Source of the DNA: DAOSVX01 sp964440405
GTDB taxonomy: Bacteria > Bacillota_I > Bacilli_A > RF39 > UBA660
Direction: 5' to 3'
Assembly: GCA_964440405.1 (NCBI GenBank)
Contig: CAYTSB010000003.1
Location: 1-35,312 of the forward strand
DNA length: 35,312 nucleotides
Under the pieces are notes generated by a model. It searched no databases. It was not told where the DNA came from and worked only from the letters and a program-made list of their open reading frames with translations. The first letter of the stretch is position 1. Every line of letters starts with the position of its first letter. This document shows, piece by piece, positions 7,981-16,294 of the stretch. A program made the position numbers and the translations under genes.

Positions 7981-8432
7981 TTCTCATCCAGGCTTTCTTG
8001 ATAACCTGATGTCGTATAATTAAGGCAATTGATATATGGTTTATAAGTAACATAATCAGCATTTTCATAAATAATTTTAACATATCCTGAACAAGTTGAA
8101 TTGGTTTTCAAATCTTTAATTGAAGTTATAATGTTTTTGTTAACTAGGGTTTTTAAACTTACTACAATATCACCAGTTATTTCTTCATCATAGTGATTAT
8201 TAACATATTTAACAGCTCCATTTTTTAATTTATATTCCAAGTCACTATAAAAATATTTCTGACCGTTATTATCACTATTATTAACTGGATTACTACTCTT
8301 AATCACATTATTTGCTTCTAAATTATTATATAAACGATAGATAAAGAAAACAGCAATTCCTAAAAAAATTATCAATACTGTCATTAGGACAATCATTTCT
8401 GTAAATCCCCAACCTTTATTATTTAATTTCAT
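7977..8432 (-). CDS. Type IV pilin-like membrane protein
   Basis: A 151-residue protein beginning MKLNNKGWGFTEMIVLMTVLIIF: a short basic leader, Gly then Phe-Thr-Glu, and a long hydrophobic helix, as in class III (prepilin-type) signals, though the Glu is at +3 rather than the usual +5. The exported domain of about 115 residues ends in TCSGYVKI...YKPYINCLNY, repeated in the next gene. AGGTGACGAA precedes the ATG and a good promoter lies at 8450-8478. No pilus ATPase, platform protein or prepilin peptidase is in the window, so these two would depend on genes elsewhere. Prepilin identity is likely but not certain. Confidence 0.65.
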   Translation of the reverse strand: MKLNNKGWGFTEMIVLMTVLIIFLGIAVFFIYRLYNNLEANNVIKSSNPVNNSDNNGQKYFYSDLEYKLKNGAVKYVNNHYDEEITGDIVVSLKTLVNKNIITSIKDLKTNSTCSGYVKIIYENADYVTYKPYINCLNYTTSGYQESLDEK

Positions 8433-8449
8433 TTCGTCACCTAATTAAA

Positions 8450-8478
8450 ATTATAGTATATAAAATCAAATAAATCAA
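8450..8478 (-). promoter_or_regulatory. Promoter of the pilin-like gene pair
   Basis: TTGATT (8473-8478) and TATAAT (8450-8455) on the minus strand are 17 bases apart. The -35 lies in the 3' arm (minus-strand sense) of the clpC terminator hairpin, so terminator and next promoter share bases. Confidence 0.6.
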
Positions 8479-8498
8479 ATTATTAATTTGATTTATTT
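8468..8498 (-). terminator. Terminator-like hairpin after clpC
   Basis: A perfect 13-bp AT-rich stem (8468-8480 with 8486-8498) has a five-base loop; the minus-strand 3' flank is GATTTTATATAC. It lies 55 bases after the clpC stop. The T-run is imperfect and the stem has only one G-C pair, so it may be a weak terminator. The 55 bases in between contain an unusually GC-rich stretch (about 8512-8534) with no recognised role. Confidence 0.5.
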
Positions 8499-8552
8499 AA
8501 GAAGAAATTATCCAAGGATCAGCCCTGGGACAAGTCTTGATTTTTGTGGATG

Positions 8553-10664
8553 TTAGTTTTTAACTGTCAAATGGTTAATATTTCTTAAACCATATTTTTG
8601 ATATTCTGATTTAGCAATAATATCATTAATTTGATTTTGATCTTTTAGTTTTAAATATACTTTTAAATATGTTTTAACTCCTTCTAAAGAAATAGTTTCG
8701 TAGTTAATGACTTTGTTTATTCTACTTAACAGTTCTTTAGTTAAAAAATTATTATCTTTTTTTAAAGTATTATTAAATCCAACTATTTCCTGATTGTTTT
8801 TATTTGCAGTTATAATAATTAATTTATTATTAAAATGAATGATTTCTCCCTTAGCATCTTTAATATAGCCTTCATCTAAAATATTTAGAAATAAATTTAA
8901 GACTTTTTTAGAAGCTTTATCTATCTCATCAATTAAGATAATCTGTTTGTTGTTAATATTCGATAAAATATGTTCATCATTATATCCGACATATCCTTGA
9001 CTGGTTCCAATTAATTTAGATATTGACACCTCATTATTAAATTCATTCATATCAATTTTAAGTAAAGAATCCTTACCAAAGGAATCAGCCAGCACTTTAG
9101 CAGTATGAGTTTTACCACAGCCGGTTGGTCCCGTAATTAGTATTGATATCGGCTTATTAGAAGAATGGTTTTTTATTGCTTCTAAAATTTCATATTTACT
9201 GTTTTGTTCAATAATATTATTTTTTAAATCTTTTCTTAATTTTCTAATAATTCTATTTTTATCTTCTAATAAATTAAAACTCACTTTATTACTAATAACT
9301 TCTAAGATATCACCTTTGTGAATACTTAAATATTTATTAGCTTTTTTATTAGCAATTTCTTTTATTATTTTCTGCTCTTCATCTTTCAATTTAACTGCCT
9401 GCTCATAATTATTATTTAAAATGCTTCTGGTTTTTTCTAAAATTATTCTATTTAGAGATTCTTTCTGTTCTTCTAAAAAAATATCCTTTTTAATTCTTAA
9501 TTTTACTTTAGCACAAACTGAGTCTAAAATATCAATGCATTTATCGGGATTGCATTTATCAAATATATATTTATTGGCAAGAGTAACAATGTCATTTATG
9601 TTTTTATTAGATATTTTAACTTGATGATGGTTTTCATAACTTGATTTAATTCCTTTTAAAATTTTAATGGTTTCTTCAAGATCAGGTTCATCAACATTAA
9701 TAATCTGGAATCTCCTATCTAAAGCTTTGTCTTTAAAAACACTTTTACGATATTCTTTGACTGTAGTTGCGCCGATACATTTAATATCACCGCGAGCCAG
9801 ATATGGTTTTAAAATATTAGAGGCATCAATCGCTCCTTCTGCACCGCCCGCTCCAACTAAAGTATGAATTTCATCAATAAATAAAATAATATTGTCATTT
9901 TCTTTAACTTCATCGATTATTTTAGTTACTCTTTCTTCAAATTCACCGCGATATTTAGTTCCTGATACTAAAAAACTCATTTCCAGCATGACAATATTTT
10001 TATTTAACAACTCTTTAGGAACCTGATTGTTAATAATTCTTCTAGCAAGTTCTTCAATAATTGCAGTTTTACCGACCCCAGCTTCGCCAATTAAAAGAGG
10101 ATTGTTTTTGTTTTTACGAAGTAATGTTTCAATAATATTATTTATAATCTTATCTCTTCCAATTACCTTATCATTAACATCCACTTTATTATTTAAAACA
10201 TTACCTATTTCATAAACCAATAAATTATTTTGTTTAGGTTTGATTTTTTGATTTTTTAGTTTTTGATATAAAAGATCAATATTAATATTCATACCAATCA
10301 TTAATCTTAAAGCAATCCCTTCACCTTCTTCTAAAATAGCCAGAAAAAGATGAGTTGGAGTAACCGTACCATTATTATTTTCTTTAGCATCACTTAAAGC
10401 TATATCAATGACTCTTTTTAATAATGGTGTATATAAAATTGTACTGGATTTCTTGGTGCTTTTACCAACAATATTAATTAACTCATCTTTAAACAGATTA
10501 TAAGTCAAATTATAACTATTTAAAATACCTACTAATTCATCATTACTGTTTAAAATACTTAAAAGTAAATGCTCACTACCAACATAGGGGTGATTTAAAC
10601 TCAGCATCTCCGCTTCAGCATTTTTAAATATCTTGGCAACACCAATTCCAAAGTTATGAAACAT
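8553..10664 (-). CDS. clpC: ClpC-type AAA+ chaperone with a short C-terminus
   Basis: A 703-residue Hsp100 unfoldase, about 100 shorter than typical ClpC. Two Clp-N repeats (about 1-145) precede D1 with Walker A GEAGVGKT (193-200) and Walker B LFIDEIH. A UVR-like middle segment (YEQAVKLKDEEQ, about 420-432) marks the ClpC branch. D2 has Walker A GPTGCGKT (512-519), Walker B ILIDEID and a VGF tripeptide (628-630) at the ClpP-docking position, so partnership with ClpP is likely. The chain stops at KYGLRNINHLTVKN, just past the sensor-2 region, so most of the D2 small domain is missing. AAGGAGG precedes the ATG but lies inside a hairpin (10669-10705). ctsR, mcsA and mcsB are not adjacent. Confidence 0.85.
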   Translation of the reverse strand: MFHNFGIGVAKIFKNAEAEMLSLNHPYVGSEHLLLSILNSNDELVGILNSYNLTYNLFKDELINIVGKSTKKSSTILYTPLLKRVIDIALSDAKENNNGTVTPTHLFLAILEEGEGIALRLMIGMNINIDLLYQKLKNQKIKPKQNNLLVYEIGNVLNNKVDVNDKVIGRDKIINNIIETLLRKNKNNPLLIGEAGVGKTAIIEELARRIINNQVPKELLNKNIVMLEMSFLVSGTKYRGEFEERVTKIIDEVKENDNIILFIDEIHTLVGAGGAEGAIDASNILKPYLARGDIKCIGATTVKEYRKSVFKDKALDRRFQIINVDEPDLEETIKILKGIKSSYENHHQVKISNKNINDIVTLANKYIFDKCNPDKCIDILDSVCAKVKLRIKKDIFLEEQKESLNRIILEKTRSILNNNYEQAVKLKDEEQKIIKEIANKKANKYLSIHKGDILEVISNKVSFNLLEDKNRIIRKLRKDLKNNIIEQNSKYEILEAIKNHSSNKPISILITGPTGCGKTHTAKVLADSFGKDSLLKIDMNEFNNEVSISKLIGTSQGYVGYNDEHILSNINNKQIILIDEIDKASKKVLNLFLNILDEGYIKDAKGEIIHFNNKLIIITANKNNQEIVGFNNTLKKDNNFLTKELLSRINKVINYETISLEGVKTYLKVYLKLKDQNQINDIIAKSEYQKYGLRNINHLTVKN

Positions 10665-10668
10665 AAAA

Positions 10669-10705
10669 AATCCTCCTTATAAATTCTATGTTTATAATGA
10701 GGATT
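10669..10705 (-). promoter_or_regulatory. Hairpin holding the clpC ribosome binding site, also terminator-like
   Basis: On the minus strand AATCCTC, A, TTATAAA, seven-base loop, TTTATAA, G, GAGGATT: two 7-bp helices separated by one A-G mismatch. The 3' arm contains the clpC Shine-Dalgarno (GGAGG) and is followed by TTTT before ATG 10664, giving an unbroken run of six T. It starts 17 bases after the SDR stop. It can be read as a terminator for the SDR gene, as a translation-blocking hairpin for clpC, or both. Confidence 0.6.
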
Positions 10706-10721
10706 ATTTAATAATTTTATT

Positions 10722-11474
10722 CTACTTATTTTTACTTAGTTGAATTTTAGCGACTATTTTTAATTGTAATTTATAAGGAACAAAGCGCAGAAAGAAAATC
10801 GCAAGTTTATTTTGAAAACCAGGAATAATGATTAATTTATTTTTAAACATCTTATTAACGGCATAAACAGCCACTTCTTTAGAACTCATTCCTTTAAGTA
10901 TAAAGCCGCCCCTAGCAACTTCATTAAATTCAGTTTTAACCGGTCCAGGACACAAAGCACTAATGTGGACATTGCTATTCTGTTCTTTTAATTCTTCATA
11001 AATAGCCATCGTTAATTTCAAAACATAATTTTTAGTGGCATAATAAGTATTTAAATGTGGACCAGACATAAATCCGGCCATACTAGCAACATTTAAAATA
11101 TAACCGCTATTTCTTTTAACAAAATCTTTTAAATATAATTTAGTTAAAATATGAACAGCTTTAACATTAGTATCAATCATCTTTAATTCAGTGTCTAAAT
11201 CCGTTTTATTAAATACTCCAAATAATCCAAACCCGGCATTATTTATTAAAATATCAATATTATCGTTCTTAGTTAGGTCATAAAGACGATATAAATTCTT
11301 TTCTACAGATAAATCCATATCAATGATTTTAACTTTAGTTTTTAATCTTTTTTGTAAATCCTCTAATCTTTCTTTTCTTCTTGCTACCAGGATTAGATCA
11401 TAACCAAGTTCACTTAGTCTTCTGGCCATATCTTTTCCTATACCTGAACTTGCTCCGGTAATTAATGCAATCAT
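10722..11474 (-). CDS. Short-chain dehydrogenase/reductase
   Basis: A 250-residue classical SDR from ATG 11472-11474. Cofactor motif TGASSGIG at residues 6-13, structural NNAG, catalytic Ser in NVASMAG and Y-Y-A-T-K (YxxxK) are all present, with the PGPVKTEF loop after them. The arginines after the second strand (ARRKERL) suggest NADPH. The substrate cannot be read from sequence; close relatives include DltE/YqjQ-type proteins. An in-frame ATG at 11519 overlaps a TATAAT (11518-11523) and lacks a ribosome binding site, so I use the inner start, which has AAGGAA and AAGAG upstream. It is followed by the clpC hairpin. Confidence 0.85.
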   Translation of the reverse strand: MIALITGASSGIGKDMARRLSELGYDLILVARRKERLEDLQKRLKTKVKIIDMDLSVEKNLYRLYDLTKNDNIDILINNAGFGLFGVFNKTDLDTELKMIDTNVKAVHILTKLYLKDFVKRNSGYILNVASMAGFMSGPHLNTYYATKNYVLKLTMAIYEELKEQNSNVHISALCPGPVKTEFNEVARGGFILKGMSSKEVAVYAVNKMFKNKLIIIPGFQNKLAIFFLRFVPYKLQLKIVAKIQLSKNK

Positions 11475-11517
11475 ATCTCTTTTTAATTCCTTTCTATATG
11501 TTTTTATTTCTATTTGC

Positions 11518-11523
11518 ATTATA
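11518..11523 (-). promoter_or_regulatory. Candidate -10 element of the SDR gene
   Basis: TATAAT on the minus strand, 44 bases before the chosen ATG. The -35 region (TTTATA) is weak. Confidence 0.35.
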
Positions 11524-11599
11524 ATACATTTATATCAATTTATAAAGTTATTACATCATAGAACTTTTTATTTTGTAAATTTATTACAGTTGATTTTAA

Positions 11600-13549
11600 T
11601 TAGTTATTACCTTTCATTTCAAATAAGATATCTCTTAGTTCCATAGCTCTTTCAAAATCTAAATTTTTAGCAGCTAGTTTCATTTCTTCTTCAATCTCAA
11701 TCATTATCTCGTTTTTCTCTTTTTTTGATAGTTTTTCTTTCTTTTGAACTTTGTTTTCAACTTCATTTGATATTAATTCTCTAATTTCTTTTTGAATAGT
11801 TCGAGGCGTAATATGATATTCTTCATTATGCCTTTCCTGAATTTGTCTTCTTCTAGCTGTTTCATTAATAGCTTTAGTCATTGCTTCACTTATTTTATCA
11901 GCATACATAATAACATGCCCGTTAGCATTTCTAGCACATCTACCGATAATTTGAATTAAACTGCGATCGCTTCTTAAAAATCCTTGTTTATCAGCATCTA
12001 AAATACAGATTAAACTAACTTCGGGAAGATCTATTCCTTCTCTTAAAAGATTAATCCCAACTAAAACATCATATTTGCCAAGACGTAAATCTCTAATTAT
12101 TCTTAATCTTTCTAAAGTTTTTATTTCGCTATGTAGATAAGCAACTTTAATATTATATTCTTTTAAATAATTACTTAATTCTTCAGCCATTCTAATTGTT
12201 AAAGTGGTAATTAAAACTCTTTCATTATTTTCTATACGCTTATTTATTTCATTCATAATATCATCAATCTGGCCTTTAGAAGGTTTAATTTCAATTGTTG
12301 GATCTAATAAACCAGTAGGTCTGATAATTTGTTCTACAATTTCACCTGATTTATCAAGTTCATATTCACTAGGTGTTGCTGAAACATAAATAACTTGATT
12401 GATTTTATTCTCGAATTCTGTAAATTTTAAAGGACGATTATCCAAGGCACTTGGTAAACGAAATCCATAATCAACTAGTGTTTGTTTACGGGCTCTGTCC
12501 CCGTTATACATTCCTCTAACCTGTGGCAAAGTAACATGAGATTCATCAACTATCAACAAGAAATCTTTTGGAAAAAAATCCATTAAGGTGGTTGGAGTTT
12601 CTCCTTCTTCTCTTAAAGCCAAATGTCGAGCATAGTTTTCGATACCACTGCAAAATCCTGTTTCACGAAGCATTTCCAAATCATAATTAGTTCTTTCTTT
12701 TAATCTTTCGTGAGCAACTAATTTATTATCTTTTTTTAATATTTCCAGTCTATGTTCTAATTCTTTTTCAATATTTACAATCGCTTTTGCTAACTTATCA
12801 CTGCTGGTTACAAAGTGACTGGCAGGAAAGATTGAAATGTTTTTTAAATCTTTAATATTTACTCCAGTTAAAGGATCAAAAGTATTTATTCTTTCTACTT
12901 CGCTACCAAATAAAGAAATTCTTATGCCTTCACTTTTATAGTTAGCTTGAATAATTTCAATAGTATCACCTTTAACTCTAAAAGTTCCACGATGAAGATC
13001 AAACTCACTTCTTTCATAAGTCATATCGATTAGCTGATTTAATATATCATTACGACTTTTTTTATCGCCGACACTTAAAACAAGCATGTTTTTAATATAT
13101 TCTTCCACTTCACCAATACCATAAATACATGAAACACTGGCGACAATAATGGTATCTTTGTTATTAATAATTGAACTGGTGGCCGCATGTCTTAATTCAT
13201 CTATTTCATCATTAATTGAAGAGTCTTTTTCAATATAGGTATCACTAGAAGGAACATATGCTTCTGGTTGATAATAATCATAATATGATACAAAATATTC
13301 CACATGATTTTCGGGAAACAATTCTTTTAATTCAGAATAAAGCTGTCCAGCTAAAGTTTTGTTATGGGCTAAAACTAAAGTTGGTTTTTGAACTTTTTCA
13401 ATAACATTAGCAATCGTAAAAGTTTTACCAGTACCAGTTGCTCCTAATAAAACTTGATCTTTTTTACCATTGTTAATACCATCAACCAACTCGCTTATAG
13501 CCTGAGGCTGATCGCCTTTTGGTTCATACTTTGATACTAGTTTAAACAT
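11600..13549 (-). CDS. uvrB: Excinuclease ABC subunit B
   Basis: Nucleotide-excision repair helicase-like protein, 649 residues. Walker A LLGATGTGKTF (about 35-44), the beta-hairpin YYDYYQPEAYVPSSDTYIEKD that clamps the damaged strand, DESHVTLPQ (motif II), YVSATPSEYE, and helicase motifs V-VI (LLREGIDLPEVSL, QIIGRCARNANG) are intact. The C-terminal UVR domain (MKLAAKNLDFERAMELRDILFEMK) contacts UvrC. AGGAAGGAG lies before the ATG. uvrA, usually next to uvrB in Firmicutes, is not beside it on either side, and I see no clear LexA box upstream. Confidence 0.97.
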   Translation of the reverse strand: MFKLVSKYEPKGDQPQAISELVDGINNGKKDQVLLGATGTGKTFTIANVIEKVQKPTLVLAHNKTLAGQLYSELKELFPENHVEYFVSYYDYYQPEAYVPSSDTYIEKDSSINDEIDELRHAATSSIINNKDTIIVASVSCIYGIGEVEEYIKNMLVLSVGDKKSRNDILNQLIDMTYERSEFDLHRGTFRVKGDTIEIIQANYKSEGIRISLFGSEVERINTFDPLTGVNIKDLKNISIFPASHFVTSSDKLAKAIVNIEKELEHRLEILKKDNKLVAHERLKERTNYDLEMLRETGFCSGIENYARHLALREEGETPTTLMDFFPKDFLLIVDESHVTLPQVRGMYNGDRARKQTLVDYGFRLPSALDNRPLKFTEFENKINQVIYVSATPSEYELDKSGEIVEQIIRPTGLLDPTIEIKPSKGQIDDIMNEINKRIENNERVLITTLTIRMAEELSNYLKEYNIKVAYLHSEIKTLERLRIIRDLRLGKYDVLVGINLLREGIDLPEVSLICILDADKQGFLRSDRSLIQIIGRCARNANGHVIMYADKISEAMTKAINETARRRQIQERHNEEYHITPRTIQKEIRELISNEVENKVQKKEKLSKKEKNEIMIEIEEEMKLAAKNLDFERAMELRDILFEMKGNN

Positions 13550-13689
13550 ATAATTGCTCCTTCCTATAAATCATTTTAATAATATATTCTATCATTTTTA
13601 CCTATTAAAAATAAGATAACTCCTTAAAATTACCTTGCGATAATACAGTTTTTTTATACTAAAAATTTATGTTTCTTTGATTTGTTTTT

Positions 13690-13977
13690 CTAAACTTTTT
13701 TGGATTTTTTATTTTTAATAACATCAAATATAATTGATGCTATTAAAGAAACCACTGCCCCAACAAAAGTAAACATAGCAACTATAAAGTTAGCCAAATC
13801 TTCAAACCCTTCACCGGTACCACTTTGCGCTATTGCTATAAAATATATTGTTAAAATCACAAGACATAAGACAAAAATATATTTAAGCCATTTTGGCTTT
13901 AAAAATTTATCAATTAGCCATACTATTCCTGTTACTATTACTCCTATAATTAAAAACAATAAAACCACTTTTTCCAT
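13690..13977 (-). CDS. Small membrane protein, 95 aa
   Basis: A hydrophobic protein with about three membrane helices (residues 4-22, 33-50, 62-85) and a basic tail DVIKNKKSKK that should stay inside. GAGGGG lies just before the ATG, and the start overlaps the stop of the 56-residue gene by one base (TAATG), which supports this strand over an antisense frame of similar length. I do not recognise a family. The next 140 bases downstream (13550-13689) to uvrB show no convincing gene or strong terminator. Confidence 0.6.
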   Translation of the reverse strand: MEKVVLLFLIIGVIVTGIVWLIDKFLKPKWLKYIFVLCLVILTIYFIAIAQSGTGEGFEDLANFIVAMFTFVGAVVSLIASIIFDVIKNKKSKKV

Positions 13978-14147
13978 TATCCCCTCTTTTTTCTATCCTT
14001 TATTAAACCAATAAAAATTAATATTATGGCAATTATAGCAATTGGCGTATAGATATAGTCGGGTATTTTTAATATAAATCTAGTAACTACTGATGCTATA
14101 ATATAAATCAAAATCCCTATTGTAGCAAATTTATTTCTTTCATTCAT
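13977..14147 (-). CDS. Small two-helix membrane protein, 56 aa
   Basis: ATG 14145-14147 is preceded by AAAGGAG at eight bases. The product (MNERNKFATIGILIYIIASV and on) has two membrane helices (about 7-24 and 33-50) and a very basic end KDRKKRG. Its TAA overlaps the next ATG by one base, so the two small proteins are translated together. Nothing identifies a function; paired small membrane proteins could be a membrane complex. Confidence 0.6.
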   Translation of the reverse strand: MNERNKFATIGILIYIIASVVTRFILKIPDYIYTPIAIIAIILIFIGLIKDRKKRG

Positions 14148-14227
14148 GGTTTGTACTCCTTTTTCAGTTTTTCGAAATCAATTCATTTTGTTATATACTC
14201 CATATTCTTATAGCAATATGTTTTAAA

Positions 14228-14893
14228 CTAATCTTTTCTTCTACCTATTAAAAATAATCTTAGCATCTGAGCAATAGTTGCAAGTGTTCCCGCAACATAA
14301 GTCCATGCTGCTGCGGTTAAAACTGAATGGACGCCTTCTATTTCTTCCTTGTTAACAAGTTTATGTTTTTTTAATTTTTCCTTTGCCATTTTAGAAGCAT
14401 TAAATTCAACTGGTAAAGTAATAATTTGAAATATCAATCCTACTCCTACTAAAGCAATTCCCAGATAAATAAGTTGTAAAAATTCACTTAAGAAACCTAA
14501 TAAAATTACTATATAAGCAAACCTAGAACAAATATTAACAATTGGAAAAATAAAATTTCTAACTCTTAAAAATAAATATCCCTCTTTATCCTGAATGGCA
14601 TGTCCACATTCGTGAGCAGCCACTGCTAAAGATGCAATGCTGTTATCGTGGAAAATATTTGTTGATAATCTGACCACCTTTCTTTTGCTGTCATAGTGAT
14701 CACTTAAACTGCCTTTAACTTCAACAATGTGAATGTCTTGTAAGTTATTTTCATCAAGTATTTTTCTAGCGACTTCAAAGCCGCTTAATTTTTTATCATT
14801 ATCAACTTGAGAATATTTTTTATATTTTGATTGAATAATTAATGATGCTGCTAATGGCAAAAATACAATTATTAAGATTAATGCTATATCCAT
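14228..14893 (-). CDS. YugP-like neutral zinc metallopeptidase
   Basis: A 221-residue membrane protein of the DUF2268/YugP-type zinc peptidase family (B. subtilis YugP). The zinc site is HECGH (H94, E95, H98) in AVAAHECGHAIQ, after a first membrane helix (3-20) and the LSGFEVARKIL segment; two or three more helices follow. The mid-protein NASKMAKE segment is typical of the family and may give the third zinc ligand region. Natural substrates are unknown. AAAGGAG precedes the ATG, three bases after cysS, so it belongs to the gltX-cysS transcript. Confidence 0.85.
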   Translation of the reverse strand: MDIALILIIVFLPLAASLIIQSKYKKYSQVDNDKKLSGFEVARKILDENNLQDIHIVEVKGSLSDHYDSKRKVVRLSTNIFHDNSIASLAVAAHECGHAIQDKEGYLFLRVRNFIFPIVNICSRFAYIVILLGFLSEFLQLIYLGIALVGVGLIFQIITLPVEFNASKMAKEKLKKHKLVNKEEIEGVHSVLTAAAWTYVAGTLATIAQMLRLFLIGRRKD

Positions 14894-14896
14894 TTT

Positions 14897-16285
14897 CTAC
14901 TCCTTTACTTTATAAGTTGTTCCGTCTTTTGTATCAAGTAATTCAATATTTAATAATAGTAATTCATTTCTAATTTGATCTGCTAAAATATAATCTTTAT
15001 TTCCTTTAGCAGCTTTTCTCTCTTCAATTTTACTCAAAATAAATTCTTCATTTTCTATTTTACTCTCTTTTAATAAATCTAAACTTAATACTTCATCAAA
15101 AGATTTAATCAATTCTCTTTTTGTAATATCATTTACTTCCTGATCTTTTAATAAATCATAAATTAAAGTAATGGTATTAGCAGTATTTAAATCATCTTCC
15201 AAATATTTCTTAAATTCATTTTTATATTTATTAAATGGTTCTTCTTCTATTTCACCATCTTTTGCTAGAGCCAAACATTTATTTTTTAATTTTTTATAAG
15301 CAGTATCAGCACTATCCATTGCTTCAAAACTAAAGTTAAGTTGCTTATGATAGTAGGAATTAATAATAAAATATCTAAAACTTAGCGGATTGTAACCCTC
15401 ATTTTTTAAATCACTGATTCTAGTGATATGGCCCTTTGATTTGCTCATTTTTATACTACCAGTTAAAAGCCATGATAAATGAACAAAATAATTACACCAT
15501 TTATGACCTAGATAAGCTTCACTTTGAGCTATTTCATTAGTATGATGAGGAAATACTGCATCCTCAGCGCCGAAATGTATGTCTAATTTATCTCCTAAAT
15601 ATTTTATTGCTATCCCACTACATTCAATATGCCATCCAGGAAAGCCTCTGCCCCATGGTGAATCCCACTGTAATTCCTGATTACCAAATTTAGAATTAGT
15701 AAACCATAAGACAAAATCAGCTGAATTTTTTTTATATTCATCTTCTTCGACACCATCCCTTGAAGCAACTACTAAATCCTCTTCTTTTTTTCCTGACAAA
15801 CTGTAATAATTTTTATATTTAGATGTGTCATAATAAACATTGCCATTAGCAATGTAAGCATAATCATTAGCTAATAATTTGGTAATTAATTTAATATACA
15901 TTTCTATCTCAGCACTGGCATTAATAACAATATCCGGCTTTCTAATATTGACCAAATCACAGTCTTCAAAGAAAGCATTAGTATAAAATTCAGCTATTTC
16001 TTTAGAAGTCTTATGTTCTCTAGCCATAGCTACAGCTATTTTATCTTCGCCAACATCACCATCACTTTGTAAATGACCAACATCGGTAATATTCATTACT
16101 CTTTCTACCTTATAACCTAAATATTTAAAAGCTTTTTCAAACAAATCTTCAGCAATATAAGTTCTAATGTTTCCCAAATGAGCATAATGATAGACCGTTG
16201 GCCCACAGGTATAAACTTTCAATATTCCTTCTTCGTTAGGAATAAACTCTTCTATTTTTTTAGTTAGAGTATTATATAATTTCAT
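14897..16285 (-). CDS. cysS: Cysteine--tRNA ligase
   Basis: Class I synthetase, 462 residues. Signatures are YTCGPTVYHYAHLGN (zinc Cys and the HIGH-like HLGN), ECSGIA (zinc Cys), FPHHTNEIAQSEA (zinc His) and KMSKSKG (KMSKS loop). It charges tRNA-Cys with cysteine. AAGGAGG lies five bases before the ATG and gltX ends nine bases upstream; gltX-cysS neighbourhood is common in Firmicutes. There is no T-box leader. Confidence 0.97.
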   Translation of the reverse strand: MKLYNTLTKKIEEFIPNEEGILKVYTCGPTVYHYAHLGNIRTYIAEDLFEKAFKYLGYKVERVMNITDVGHLQSDGDVGEDKIAVAMAREHKTSKEIAEFYTNAFFEDCDLVNIRKPDIVINASAEIEMYIKLITKLLANDYAYIANGNVYYDTSKYKNYYSLSGKKEEDLVVASRDGVEEDEYKKNSADFVLWFTNSKFGNQELQWDSPWGRGFPGWHIECSGIAIKYLGDKLDIHFGAEDAVFPHHTNEIAQSEAYLGHKWCNYFVHLSWLLTGSIKMSKSKGHITRISDLKNEGYNPLSFRYFIINSYYHKQLNFSFEAMDSADTAYKKLKNKCLALAKDGEIEEEPFNKYKNEFKKYLEDDLNTANTITLIYDLLKDQEVNDITKRELIKSFDEVLSLDLLKESKIENEEFILSKIEERKAAKGNKDYILADQIRNELLLLNIELLDTKDGTTYKVKE

Positions 16286-16294
16286 AATACCTCC

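Noticed and set aside
8500..8552. GC-rich stretch after clpC as a structured RNA or a frameshifted clpC tail
   Set aside because: No stable nested helix could be drawn, and the other frames do not resemble the missing ClpC domain.
11547..11608. Direct repeat GTAATAACT around the uvrB stop (about 50 bases apart)
   Set aside because: Nine bases in very AT-rich sequence, with no T-run, mobile element or inverted partner; probably chance.
13700..14014. A 104-codon plus-strand frame opposite the 95-aa membrane protein gene
   Set aside because: It has no good ribosome binding site, and the minus-strand frame has one, joins a co-translated neighbour and encodes clear membrane helices.
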